Positions 9,891 to 20,665 of a stretch of DNA of 64,000 nucleotides are shown in pieces; the first letter of the stretch is position 1, and the number at the start of each line of letters is the position of its first letter. The translations under genes and the position numbers were made by a program. This DNA comes from Liolophura sinensis (Eukaryota > Mollusca > Polyplacophora > Chitonida > Chitonidae), in assembly GCF_032854445.1 (NCBI RefSeq), contig NC_088298.1, forward strand, positions 22,407,295 to 22,471,294. Reading direction: 5' to 3'. The notes beneath the pieces were generated by a model. That model did no database searches. It was not told the origin of the DNA and worked only from the letters and a program-made list of their open reading frames with translations.

Positions 9891-10461
9891 ACGTGATTGT
9901 GTGATTTGTTATTCCAGAACTGGGCTAGATCTGAGCATAACGCAATTTCATTTTTCTTAAGTGAAATCTACAATATATGAGCCGTAAATAGGCTTTATTT
10001 TACTTAAAGACTAAAACTGCAGCATCCTATCTTACGGACTGGTTGCCCCAGTGTGGGTAAAATACTACCAAGTTATTTATTCATTCATGCGCATCGGTTG
10101 TCGTAATATTTACTCACAATCTGCAAAAGTCGTAAAGTTAATAAATAATGTTCATGTATTTGCCGTCCGTTGATTAAGTACTTAAGTTACATAATACTTG
10201 ACTTGATATACATTTTTGTGAAATTTACTGTAGACTGCAAACCCTAAATGTTTTAATCTTCGCTATTATATTATCCCTTTTAATTTTGGGTGGCTGCTAC
10301 ATTCATGCTTTCAAGTATTAATATTTAGTGTCGTAAATTGTTGATGTGTTTAAATTTTTTAAAAAGGCTGTGTTTGTTTTGTATAGCAAAATGGAGGTTT
10401 GTGTTTACTTTACTTACATATTTAATTGATGTGTCAAGCCAAGATAAAGAATATGTCTGTA
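9891..10461. other. Spacer
   Basis: AT-rich unique DNA without ORFs, splice signals or repeats that I can support. Confidence 0.3.
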
Positions 10462-10469
10462 ATTAGATT

Positions 10470-10762
10470 GCGACCACTTCTGTGGCCTAATGGTTATAGC
10501 GTCCTCTTCGAAGCTGAGAGACCCGGAAAGGGCTATACTAAAGACTTTTAAAAAGGCACTTGTTGCTACCTCACTGGGAGATTAGAGCAAGAAAACATGA
10601 CTGGTCGGCCCGGTGTCAGTACAATGTGACTGGGGGGGGGGGGGGGGGGGGCATGGACTCGCCCTGCCACAAGAAGACACAGTATATGTACACACACCTA
10701 AGGAATCCTAATGACTGAAAAATTGTTAAGTACAACGTTAAGCTTAAAACATTCATTTATTC
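10470..10762 (+). mobile_element. SINE-3 with G20 tract
   Basis: The tRNA-like head TGGCCTAATGGTTATAG fits the A box. The body includes GGGAGATTAGAGCAAG, and the tail is ACTGAAAAATTGTTAAG followed by TACAACGTTAAG. It is flanked by ATTAGATT at 10462-10469 and 10763-10770, a probable 8-bp target duplication. Inside is a run of 20 G (10632-10651), where the 58-kb copy reads GTAACTGGGTGGGGTG. Confidence 0.85.
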
Positions 10763-10834
10763 ATTAGATTTCAGTCATTATAATTCTGATTGTGGAAGCT
10801 GGACTGCCCGGAGTAAACCACCGAGCTTGGTAAG

Positions 10835-11179
10835 TTACTGACGAACTTTTTCACTTGTCGTCATCGATCGCATGTTGTCAGTGGAGGCCAACTCGATTTG
10901 TTGTCTTATTCTTTCCGCATATATCTTCTGTCCACTCAGCCTGAGCGCCTCCGCTTCCAGAAGCTCTTCAAAACCTGAAATCAAGATGGAAGAGACGGAA
11001 GAACTTCCTGTAGACTTCCTTTCATTTCCAGAAGCTACAAATCTAGTCGGCCTCAATGTCTCGCGAAGAAAGAGAACGAGGGAATGGTCCGGGGTGAAGA
11101 TTTCCCCGTTAAAGCGATAGTCGACAAATTTATCAGCCCCTAAGTCTATAGGCCTAAGTCTTTCATTGACAAAAGCCAT
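10835..11179 (-). CDS. Unrecognised 114-residue protein
   Basis: A complete frame with ATG at 11179, an in-frame TAA 9 bp upstream and G at +4. Its composition is protein-like: charged, few Cys and Trp, balanced codons. The second half is helical and charged (EELLEAEALRLSGQKIYAER). No domain is recognised and no signal or membrane segment is seen. The frame ends at TAA after VRQ. A possible donor (CA|GTAACT) overlaps the stop, so it might be a first exon that splices on. A T-rich SINE tail with AATAAA on the minus strand follows about 75 bp later and could supply a poly(A) site. Real gene or fragment: uncertain. Confidence 0.4.
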   Translation of the reverse strand: MAFVNERLRPIDLGADKFVDYRFNGEIFTPDHSLVLFLRETLRPTRFVASGNERKSTGSSSVSSILISGFEELLEAEALRLSGQKIYAERIRQQIELASTDNMRSMTTSEKVRQ

Positions 11180-11723
11180 AGGAATTGGTTAGGGCGAATG
11201 AAAATAAATAAATTTATTTATTTATTTATTTATTAGCGATCCAGACTGTGGCTGGAGAGAACGGGAGCCCGTGAAGTAATCGAACTTCTTCCACCAAGAA
11301 CAAGAGGATGACTGCAGCGTATTTGGCCAGGGATGAAATATTACCAAACGAAACACATGATGTTTGTATTGTAAGAAAAAAATAGTCTAATATTGTTGTT
11401 TTCAAGCGCGTTTCGGCTTTTAGACTGGGGTTGAGTTTATGTACTGAAGACGAATCTCGGCCCCCAAAGAGCAGCCTCGCAGAACCAAGCTTACTCAGAG
11501 TGGCACAGGTGCAAACATGGGATTAGTTCCAACGAGAGAATAAAAGAGTCGTCTGACGAGCGGATGAATTACGTGGGCTCTTCGATGATTAGTTTCTGAC
11601 AGACAACACGTCCCGCGCTCTCTCCTGATATGAAATTTCTTGAACAGTTGGAAATGTATGATTGATGATTTAAAATATACCCGATCTGTGTATACCATTA
11701 TGTGGTGACTTGCTTATGTACAT

Positions 11724-11754
<31 letters not shown>

Positions 11755-11950
11755 TTTCATTGATGTTTTACGCCGTACTCATGTTTATGTATATCCTGAC
11801 TGATATATTTGCTCAACGAACGATTTGGAAAACTCTTGACTAAAAGATCACAATTGTAGCCTACCGTAAGCAAGTAATATCACTGCATTTTTGATAGGGC
11901 GGATGTGATTTTCCACATGTGCTATGTAGGCATTGACATAAACGGTGGAA
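11180..11950. other. Spacer with TTTA microsatellites and a SINE-1 tail
   Basis: Two (ATTT)n tracts (about 11208-11235 and 11721-11760). The second is the tail of a SINE-1 remnant on the minus strand ending near 11782 (CATTGATGTTTTACGCCG). Nothing else is supported. Confidence 0.6.
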
Positions 11951-12075
11951 TAAAGGCCTACCCGTAGTAAACTGACAGGAGGCCGTATTTAACGGGTTAC
12001 TTGTGGTGATTTGTCAACTATCACACTGTTGTCGATGCTCTGGCTTTACTTTCTAGGCTGTGACTTTTCCGTATA
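11950..12075 (-). repeat. REP-B fragment
   Basis: GTAAACTGACAGGAGGCC, ATCACACTGTTGTCGATG and CTGGCTTTACTTTC match REP-B in reverse orientation. Confidence 0.85.
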
Positions 12076-13165
12076 TTGTTTTGTAAGAGTAAATAAAATC
12101 TCACCGATACATGTCCAATTGTGCCGTCGTGGATTTTGGGCAGAAATGAGATATTAAGTGCAATTATATGAAATAACGGATAAATGCGGTCGTAAATTTT
12201 ACACGACGTCCACAGAGCGTAACTGGGATGGAAAATTTTTTTAAACAGCTTATCTTTTCTACAATAATTGCGAACGGAAATTGAAGGTTTTGACAGTGGA
12301 CGCGATGGCTAGAGATACTCAAGGGAATTCCTCAGGGTATTATTAAGAAAGCAGATTATATACCTCTCTTCTTTTTATTTAAATAAAAAATGTAATATAT
12401 CTCGAAGTATATATGTATAATGCTGGTGATATTTTGCCGATGGTGCTGTCCCCGCCTTTTCCGTAGTGTTGGGTTCCCGTGGAACGCCAGATAACAAAAC
12501 CGGAACCATTTTCTGCCTTATGTATAATTCAGGTTCTTAGCACGGGTATCCGCCGGTACGAGAAGCCATGTGCCCAACCCAGGCCTTATCCAAGTTATCC
12601 AATATTCATGAGCAGTCACGACCAGGGGTTTGGCATTTGGCGGAATGCTCATTTCCCAAGACGCAGCTGGATCTAGTTGAATGGACAATGTGCAAGACTC
12701 TTAACGACGAGGCAAACGAGCTGTAGGGTCAATCCCGGCTATGGACAATCGGTTTTCTGGATTCCCATTTTCTCACCGCTCGTGGCAGTAAGCTCTCAAC
12801 AACACTTGTAGGGCCGTTCACGTAGTCTTTTCGTTTCCTTGCCTTCTGGTAAATCGTGGAAATAATTCTGTTCACACACGTAGGCAAATTCAGTCTTCAG
12901 TAATTCGCCAAAGGTCGATCGTTGACCACGGAAACCAATAAAACTTACTCGTATCATAAAAATGAAAATTTCGAGAATTTAGCTTAATTAAAACAATCAA
13001 TTAATCAGCCAATCCTTTTGCAATTTGAAACCCATTTCTCTTGTAAATGTAAGCGCTGACTGATACTTATCTTCAAAGGCGTCCACTTTGCTGGTTTCTA
13101 TCCAACTGAAATTTCCAGAGACACAGTTTCCTGTGTACAAATACGATTCCAAATTCTGCGTGAAA
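12076..13165. other. Spacer
   Basis: Unique sequence. A 60-codon minus frame ends at 12997 and begins in the neighbouring SINE; its last 55 codons look protein-like, but there is no family match and only a weak acceptor. No firm feature. Confidence 0.25.
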
Positions 13166-13300
13166 AGGTCTTGCAGCAACCTGCGGAAGGTCGTGGGTTT
13201 CCCTCCGTCTCTGCCAGGTCTCTTCCCTCCATAATTATGGCGATGTCATACAAGTGAAATATTCTTGAGTACGCCGTAAAACACCAGACAAATGAATAAA
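13166..13300 (+). mobile_element. SINE-1, 5'-truncated
   Basis: GGTCTTGCAGCAACCTGC, GGTCGTGGGTTTCC, AGTGAAATATTCTTGAG, CGTAAAACACCAGAC. The head is missing. Confidence 0.9.
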
Positions 13301-13624
13301 ATCCATATCCGATACTTCTTATTTATATGTATTTGCTTGTCATGATTTGCTGATTTAGTGGGTGAATATTTTTGGTTATGGCTATAAACGGGACATAAGA
13401 AAAAACGCTTGAAAATATGGGGGAAATTACATTTTATTATGTTGCCACGGCATATTACCACCACTTATTTTCTCACGGATCAAACATTGGGCTATTTACC
13501 CCTTAGGGACGTATGGGTCGGAACAGACATTCGTATATCAGGCGTCAACCAATAATGACGCTCCAAGTCAGTAAGCGAAAGGAGATTATTCTTTCCGTTT
13601 GGGGAGGTATGGTACAACTTTGCA

Positions 13625-14360
13625 ATGCTATCATGTTATCACAGTCTATTTTCTCTCGCCATGATGACATCATTATTGCCATGTCATGATGACATCGAAT
13701 CTCTCAATCAGGGTTGTCATGTCATAATCACATCACTGGCAAAACCGTCATGCTATGAAGGCATCAAGTATCTCAATCAAAATTGTTGTGTCATGATGAC
13801 ATCAAATGGCACTGTCAAGATTGTTCTGTGATGATGAGATTAAACATCAGAGTCAGTACTGTCATGATGGCATAAAATGTCACAGTCAAGATTGTCATGT
13901 CATGATCACATCACTAGCAACACCGTCATGCCATGAAGACATCGGATATCTCAATCAAGATTGTCATTCTATGATGGCATCAAACTTCACAGCCAAGATT
14001 GCTATTTCATGATATCAAATATCACAGTCAAAATTGCCATGTCATAATGACATCATATATCACAGTCTAGATTGTCATCCATGATGACATCAAATATCAC
14101 AGTAAAGATTTACCATTACATGATGACATTAAATATCACAGTCAGGGTTGTCATGTCATAATGACACATTCAGAACTGACATAAATGACATATCACAGTC
14201 AACATTGTCGTGACTACATCTCTGGCAACACAGTTATGCTATGAAGATATCGAATATCTCAGTCAAGATTGTCATTCTATGATGACGTCAAATATCACAG
14301 TCAAAATTGTCATTCCATGATGACAGCAAATATCACAGTCAAGATATACACAGTCACAGT
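13625..14360. repeat. About 40-bp minisatellite, irregular
   Basis: Repeats of TCATGATGACATCAAAT, ATCACAGTCAAGATTG and GTCATGTCATGATG in varying order, about 18 copies with unit lengths near 38-41 bp. Many units contain the short palindrome CATGATGACATCATG-like core, so single strands could fold. Confidence 0.85.
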
Positions 14361-14574
14361 CGTTATACACTGACAACAACAACAATATAAAATAAAATAT
14401 CACCGCTTGTAAGTCTGAGCCATCCAAATCTCAGCAATACTGCCGCGTCTGTGCAACTACACCTCTTCAATGTGTTGTCAAATGTGTAAACTATTGTGTA
14501 ACTCCTCGGCAGTTTTTCATGCTCTCTTTGTATGTACATGTATGGCTGAATTGTTATGTCTGTAAATACTGCAT

Positions 14575-14755
14575 GGGTTTCACTCTCCGGCCTCCTCTCC
14601 AGCCATACGTGGGAGGGTCTGCCTGCAGCCTGCGTATGGTTGTGGATTCCACCCAGGGCTCTGTCCTATTTCCTCCCACCATAATGCTGGCCGTCGTCGT
14701 ACAAGTGAAATATTCTTGAGTACACCAATCAAATAAATGAATAAACCACTGCGTA
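14575..14755 (+). mobile_element. SINE-1, 5'-truncated
   Basis: GGCCTCCTCTCCAGCC, CATACGTGGGAGGGTC, CACCATAATGCTGGCCG, AAGTGAAATATTCTTGAG. Part of the tail (CGGCGTAAAA) is deleted before CACCAATCAAATAAAT. Confidence 0.92.
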
Positions 14756-16258
14756 CTTACAATATGAATGCCCAGCAAGGTTTCCATTGTTCTTGCTTTC
14801 TTGGTGTATTCTGCCTTTGTCCCTACTTTGTCCAAAGTTTATTTATGTACAGTTGCCATTTTTATGTTTGTATTGTATGACTTGAAAGCCAAATGAAAAA
14901 TATTTATACAATAGTGTGTTCCAAATCTCCATATTATTATTCACGGCTTCTGAAGTACCTGTATAACTTTACTTTTAGACACATTCCTCTAGCGCAGTTC
15001 GAGAAACAGCTGTATTGGCTCATTACACCATAGGCCTACTGCTCTTCGTTTTTAACCCTCATCTTATTAGGTACCGTGACCAGAGTTTAGCTGTACTCGT
15101 TGCTGGTATGGCTTTTGCAAAGGTCCGCGTCGTAAATGAGGGTAATTAATTTACAGCAGTGTGGCTGGTGTGGACTATAATGATATGTGCCTGACACTAC
15201 CTTCTTCAAAGTTTATTGTCTTGGGACGTGGATTTCTGAGCGACCGCTGAGAAGGCCGTCTGTTTTCTTTTATTCACAGCGGATGATCTGGGTATACCTT
15301 CGTGACTAAAAACCAATAGCATGAGAATCCAGCTGGGGTGGCATATATATACAAACGGAGATTATAAAGTAAGGGTTGGTATCTGGGTTCGCAATCTATA
15401 GGGTACTGCATTTTCGGATATATGAAGCCATCGAAGGCTGTTGAGATCGCAATACTATTGCTCTGCGGGATTTAGCTAAGGTTATGCTATCTTCGATGAT
15501 CTGATGGCCACGACACTGAAGGGCAGTTAAAACCGACAGCTGAGCACCGACCTATGTAGACATGGAATTAAGCGAACAAATAGCCGAACGGAGTAGGGAC
15601 ATTCTATATCCATTGCATGGATTCCAACTGGCCTACTTTCTGCGTGAATCTAGGTTTCTGAATATTTGCTTTTATCAGTAAGTCGAGTGGACATTCAGAA
15701 CGGAGGGCTTAGTGCGACCGTGCCCCTCGTTGGCGTACTTTAGGGGACCAACATTGCATTGCATGGTAGAGTATTAAACACACTGCCTATCGATCGAAAG
15801 AGCCCGGGCAGCCGAGCAATTAGAACACTAGGCATATGGGCAACCGGGGACGGCATCTTCGATAGGCCTACATCGAACTACATGCTACAAGGACGAAACC
15901 AGGCGTAGTATATGGACAGTGCCGATACCCCTTTCACAAGCAGCCTATCTGTGAGTGGATCAGCCTGCGCATACGTTGACTAGGGGAGTTTTCCTCAGCC
16001 AAGAAGCCATCAGCGAGTCACACGTCGAATATTCGCCCAGCACGACGGAGTGTGCTTAATCTCCCGCCTTGTCATAGCCACAGAACTGCTCTATTGCTAG
16101 AACCCTCGAGGGGAGCCAGATACGCAAAGCGTTCCGCTTGTAGTGAGTCGATCGCGCTCCAAACTGGAGGACCTTGCTCCCAGCTCCAGATTCCAAACAA
16201 CCTGACCGGGTTTTCACATTTCATTTGATTGGCTTAAGTGCTCTCAGCTAAGACAAGC
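14756..16258 (+). other. Unique, GC-richer region; possible promoter and 5' leader
   Basis: After about 15050 the sequence is repeat-free and GC-richer than its surroundings. There are no long frames. It leads directly into a well-formed start codon at 16259, so part of it may be promoter and 5' UTR. A TATATATA stretch lies near 15342. Confidence 0.3.
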
Positions 16259-16346
16259 ATGGGTGAAACGATAACAAAAAGAGACCTGAGGTTTGGATAC
16301 CGGTTCGTCGTGTTGACCATTGTCGTAATTACACTTTTCGGAAAAG
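16259..16346 (+). CDS. Candidate first exon of a type II membrane protein
   Basis: The ATG has A at -3 and G at +4, and an in-frame TAA lies 24 bp upstream. It encodes 29 residues: a short basic N-terminus (KRDLRFGYR), then a hydrophobic stretch (FVVLTIVVITLFG). It is cut by a strong splice donor AAAAG|GTAAGT at 16347. A basic N-terminus followed by one hydrophobic span is typical of signal-anchor proteins such as Golgi glycosyltransferases and sulfotransferases, but nothing here identifies the enzyme. It could also be a signal peptide. Downstream exons are not identified; the intron is filled with REP-B and SINE. Confidence 0.5.
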
Positions 16347-16744
16347 GTAAGTGCCTTTTGTTAATTACCCTTATTTGTTTGTCTTGTGTTTAAGACTTAC
16401 ATGCTTATATAACGGCGAAACAAACTGCTGACAAGTCCCATTGTTTACACTCCGTTTGTCATTCTCCAATTCGCACAGGGAAAAATCTCCATGGCTCCAT
16501 GTGTGAATGGTGCGTGTGTATGACCCTGACTACTGTACGTGTAAAGTGCCATAAGACCTATTATAGAGGTCACTGTGTCTCTATAGCCATGTCATAATCA
16601 ATAATATATATAGATAATAATGCCACCATCTTACCATTGGTCATACACCAGTATTACCTTAAGTTGTGGGGGCTACTGTCTCATGTCGCGCTTCATAGCG
16701 CACTGTTGTCTCAATACTTTAATAAAATAGTTACTTATCTTGCG
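16347..16744. other. Spacer, possible intron start
   Basis: AT-rich sequence after the donor at 16347. No feature recognised. Confidence 0.3.
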
Positions 16745-17417
16745 TTGCGCGACGCAATATAATTAAGACCTACAGCATGGGCATAAAACCCACAGCAGTG
16801 ACGACAGTGTGATAGATGTACAGCATAGAGAGTAAAACCACAGAAGCCACGACAGTGTGATAGATGTACAGCATAGAGAGTAAAACCACAGCAGCCACGG
16901 CAGTGTGATAGATGTACGGCATAGAGAGTAAAACCACAGCAGCCACGGCAGTGTGATAGACATACAGCATAGAGAGTAAAACCAGAGCAGTGAAGTCAGT
17001 GTGATAGATGTACAGCATAGAGAGTAAAACCACAGCAGCCACGGCAGTGTGATAGATGTACGGCATAGAGAGTAAAACCACAGCAGCCACGGCAGTGTGA
17101 TAGATGTACGGCATAGAGAGTAAAACCACAGCAGCCACGACAGTGTGATAGGTGGCAAATGGTCACACGAAACCGACAAATGGTCACACGTAACCGGTGA
17201 AATACGGCCTCTTGTCAATTTACCTCTGGCAGGGTTTTATTCTAACTGTTCATGTAAATGCACAAATAGTAGCAAATTACAAACCCTCTAGCACCATGGA
17301 TTAAGCAGAATTAGGTAAAAATCATGCAGTGATGTTCATTGCAATTTATTATACGCCTAGAATTACTCAAAATGCTACGTTGCCATCATATTTAACATAC
17401 AATCACATTAAAACAAT
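16745..17417 (+). repeat. REP-B copy expanded into a 48-bp tandem array
   Basis: AGTAAAACC occurs at 16831, 16879, 16927, 16975, 17023, 17071 and 17119, exactly 48 bp apart, plus a leading unit near 16783. The 48-bp unit is the 81-bp REP-B unit without the GTCACACGTAACCGG part. The array is followed by the REP-B right half (AACCGGTGAAATACGG, CAATTTACCTCTGGC, TAACATACAATCACATTA). It has long spurious frames on the minus strand. Confidence 0.95.
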
Positions 17418-17560
17418 AACCCAGGAGCCTCTCACCAATGCGGTCGCTGTGATTTCAAGTCCAGTTCATACTGGCTTCCACTCCGACCGTACCCGGGAAG
17501 GTATGGCAACAACCGGCATATGGTCGTCGGTTTCCCCCGGGATTTGCCAACACCCTGCCA
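17418..17560 (+). mobile_element. SINE-1 head half fused to REP-B
   Basis: Begins at CCCAGGAGCCTCTCACC directly after the REP-B end AAAACAATA and runs through TCACCAATGCGGTCGC to TTTCCCCCGGGAT. Both SINE ends are missing; the junction looks like a recombination breakpoint. Confidence 0.85.
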
Positions 17561-18600
17561 CCCCGCTACTCAGGTTTTTTTCTCTATGCTGTAGGTCATA
17601 ATTATACTTGTTATTGTTTGTGGACATTTACATCGTGACCTTTGACAAAAATTCAAAACATGCCTCCGTATGTTAGGTAAAAATATCAATGATGAGAGCA
17701 GTTTTGCGGATTTTGCAATCTGCTACTTTGGTTATACTGTTAAGTGGCTGTAAAGTGAATCACTTCTTCAAAGCATATCAGGACGGCTTGTGTGTTTTCT
17801 GGATTCTCATTGTCGACAAAGAACCAGTTAGTTGCCCTTGAGCGAAAACTTTCTATTCCAGTTGTTAACCCTATGTCATCGTATTATCCATTCCCCACAT
17901 TCCTGTTTACGGTTTTCCGTTCATACTGTAGTCGCGTGTAATCGTAAAATCGTGTTTAACTTTAAATGCCGTTTTCAATCAAAACTTACTTCACCTAATG
18001 TAAAATATTACTTGTTTAGGGATAGCAACGTAAACCAATACAGCAACCTCTATGCAACCGAATGTTGAACATGTGGCCTGTGCCGGCAACAGATTAATTA
18101 ACGATGTATGTCCATCAAAACTCGAACAGCAAAAGTATGGAAGAAACATTATTAGTGTATTGTCCCCGAGATGAATGTTGAACATGACCAATAAATCTTT
18201 TGAGAAATCTAAAACTCGGCTCTCTTTTCATAAAAGTCGTCCCATAGTGTGCGCCCTATTTTCTTTCAAACATACAGAGAGGTAAAACCGACAAGAGGAC
18301 TGAACATTGTCTACCCGGAAACCAATACCTGTTCCGGACAATTTATCTCGCCCTGCGAAGTAAATAAGCAATGGTCATACTGATCTCATAAGCCTTTATT
18401 TCTGCTCGCTTCCCGCATCTTGAGCGGCATTATACAGGAGTTCCCTGATTGAAAAATATCTAATAATTGAATCATCAGACAGTGAAATGTAATGCATATT
18501 CTTTTGGGAGCATACAAATGTACAACACAAGCGTTAACGTCGTGTAATGCACTGTTGTTGTTTTGCTCAGTCTTTATAAGTAAAAATGGTGACATTTTCC
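17561..18600. other. Spacer
   Basis: Unique AT-rich DNA. Small frames on both strands lack coding character. Confidence 0.3.
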
Positions 18601-18607
18601 CGTGTAT

Positions 18608-18905
18608 CCTGTAGTTTCATTGACCAAATAACTCGTCCAAACGAGATATTATGTCTCGGTATTATGTCGTCAGGACGACACACTATTTCCGTACGGACGA
18701 AGTCATTTTTGCTTACTTCTCCAGTTCGTGTTAGGCCTCCTTAGAGACGTCACACTCGAAAAGCAATGACGCAGTATATAAGAATAGACGGCGCGTTCAG
18801 CAAGATTTATTGTGTCTTTGTACAGCCTAGGGGCAATATTTGTGTTGAGTAATTTTATCATGACTTGTAAATAAATCAGTGAAATAAATAAATAAATAAA
18901 TTATT
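18608..18905 (+). promoter_or_regulatory. Promoter-like block, possible solo LTR
   Basis: It starts at TGTAGTTTCATTGACC. Short hairpins follow (CGAGATATTATGTCTCG and GTCGTCAGGACGAC), then a TATA box (GTATATAAGAATAG, about 18774), and about 90 bp later clustered AATAAA signals. TATA box, short leader and poly(A) signal in this order resemble the U3-R part of an LTR. No second copy, terminal CA or target duplication was found, so a cellular promoter is also possible. Confidence 0.3.
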
Positions 18906-20245
18906 AGCTTGTGTTATTAGATTGTCGTGAAAAATGAATTTCCCTGCTACCTCTCATGAAATCGTTTCCATAAATGTAATCCTGATATACTTTATATCAA
19001 ACATGTTTCATTAGTAATTAAAAATGTAAGGGTTGCGTTCGTCGCAAGCTTGTCTCATTAGATCATGGTCCAAAGTGAAAAGCTCGCGTTCTTCTCGGCC
19101 ATGTTTCATTAGATTTTCTTTCTTTGAATTTTCTTTCATCGCTGTGTTTCACTAGATCGGGTTTGGAAATATACACCGGATATACTTTACCGACATATCT
19201 CATAAGATTCTGGTCACTTCTTTCTTTTACTTAGCTGCACTAATCCGCAGTAAACAAGTATTGTCATACAGTACTGACATTACTGACGTTTTAGTCAATC
19301 TGCAAACATATCAACCGAGCTAAATGTGTTAACTTTTGTTTCTAAAGTCCCTACCCTCGAGACAGTCCAATTTTCATGGTATCTCGCGAAAACACGAGAA
19401 CAGCAAACAGTCTGAAAAACAGAGGCAGTTTTAGCCATTCATCTTAATTCGCCGCCTTTGTCCGCTTTATCCATGTTTGTCTCTCTACAGCTTTGGCCTT
19501 AAGTGGGATCTAGCTTTTAACGACAAACGTGCAGCACATTGTCCAAAGGTTTAATCTGCTTATAACATTCTTTTTCAAATCGTTTTTTTTTTGGGGGGGG
19601 GCCAGCTATACGAATCGCGTTAAAGTGTTGGACGCGCTAAAAGGCTTTTGAAACGAGATGGCGTAAATATTTTATAAGGCACGAGGAGAACGATGTTATG
19701 ACAAGCTTTCTGTGTTTGATTTTACTTTTGTTTCCCAATATGAACCATGGAAACGGCAAAGAATTAAGCACTTTGAAAGTGGAGAATTCCTCTTGTTTAC
19801 AGAAAACAGAAAATAGAACACCTTATGTTCAGTAAAATTACTAATCACAGTGATTTCTAAAGTTTGCTGACAAACCCACTTGTCTGTCACCAATATGACG
19901 GACAAGCCTTTGGGTCACGCGTGGTAAAGTTGGTTTGTAACTTACCAAATGTAGATGGTTTACTTCGAGTAGCTGGGTTTACTCTAACCATAAAACTGAT
20001 CGCCATCGTATAAGTGAGAAATTCTTGAGTATGGTGTTCATCAACACTGGATTAATTCAATAGCGATCATAATACCTGTGCTTAAAACCCAGTTTTGCTT
20101 AGAACTTTCACGACTTTGTGTTAACTTAGTGTAATTAACCAGCACATTACAGGCCTTCCAAATAAAACCACTTGATGCGCTTGGTGTGCGTGCAAGATTG
20201 TGATTTCTTTTTGCATACAGTCGAGTAACATGCCTTCGGAAAATG
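18906..20245. other. Spacer
   Basis: Contains a faint roughly 50-bp periodicity at 19000-19210 (GTTTCATTAGAT variants), a T10G9 tract near 19590, and a SINE-1 tail remnant at about 20005-20045 (CGTATAAGTGAGAAATTC). No genes. Confidence 0.4.
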
Positions 20246-20249
20246 ATTT

Positions 20250-20665
20250 CTGCTATATAATTGTGTCTAATGCCGCGGATTAGTCGGGACTAAAGGCTGT
20301 ATATTCATCGTGTTGAATAAGATTAGCTGATGAGATATATGACCTGTTGTAATCAAAGCTCAACTCAGACACATATGTAATTAACGACAGGTTACGAACC
20401 AGCATGCCACACGGGTTCAGTGTTGATGCGTAATCATTGTAATGGGTTGTCTGCTCTTTTCATGAAGCGGTATTAATTTCTTACCATAGATACTTTCTTA
20501 GCTCTTTACTGGTTTTATGTTGAATGTTGATTTGGAAATTGGTGTTGCCATCGATTATTGACCAGGAACGTCTATTACTTTTGACGATTGCTAAACCGTT
20601 GTCTGTTTGAACGTCTGGATTTGAATGGAGGTCAATAGCCCTCTGTCGCCACTCGTTGAATGTAC
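20250..20665 (+). repeat. REP-E copy, diverged
   Basis: Shares with the 52-kb copy the ordered blocks ATTGTGTCTAATGCC, GTATATTCAT..TTGAATAAGAT, GTAATCAAAGC and ACTTTCTTAGCTCTTTAC, then a GGAAATTGG..GCC..GATTATTGACC block. Confidence 0.6.

Noticed and set aside
16763-17218. 151- and 122-codon minus frames
   Set aside because: Produced by the 48-bp REP-B array.
18608-18905. Full LTR retrotransposon
   Set aside because: No reverse transcriptase, integrase or gag-like frame, and no second LTR within the window; only a possible solo LTR is kept as a weak call.
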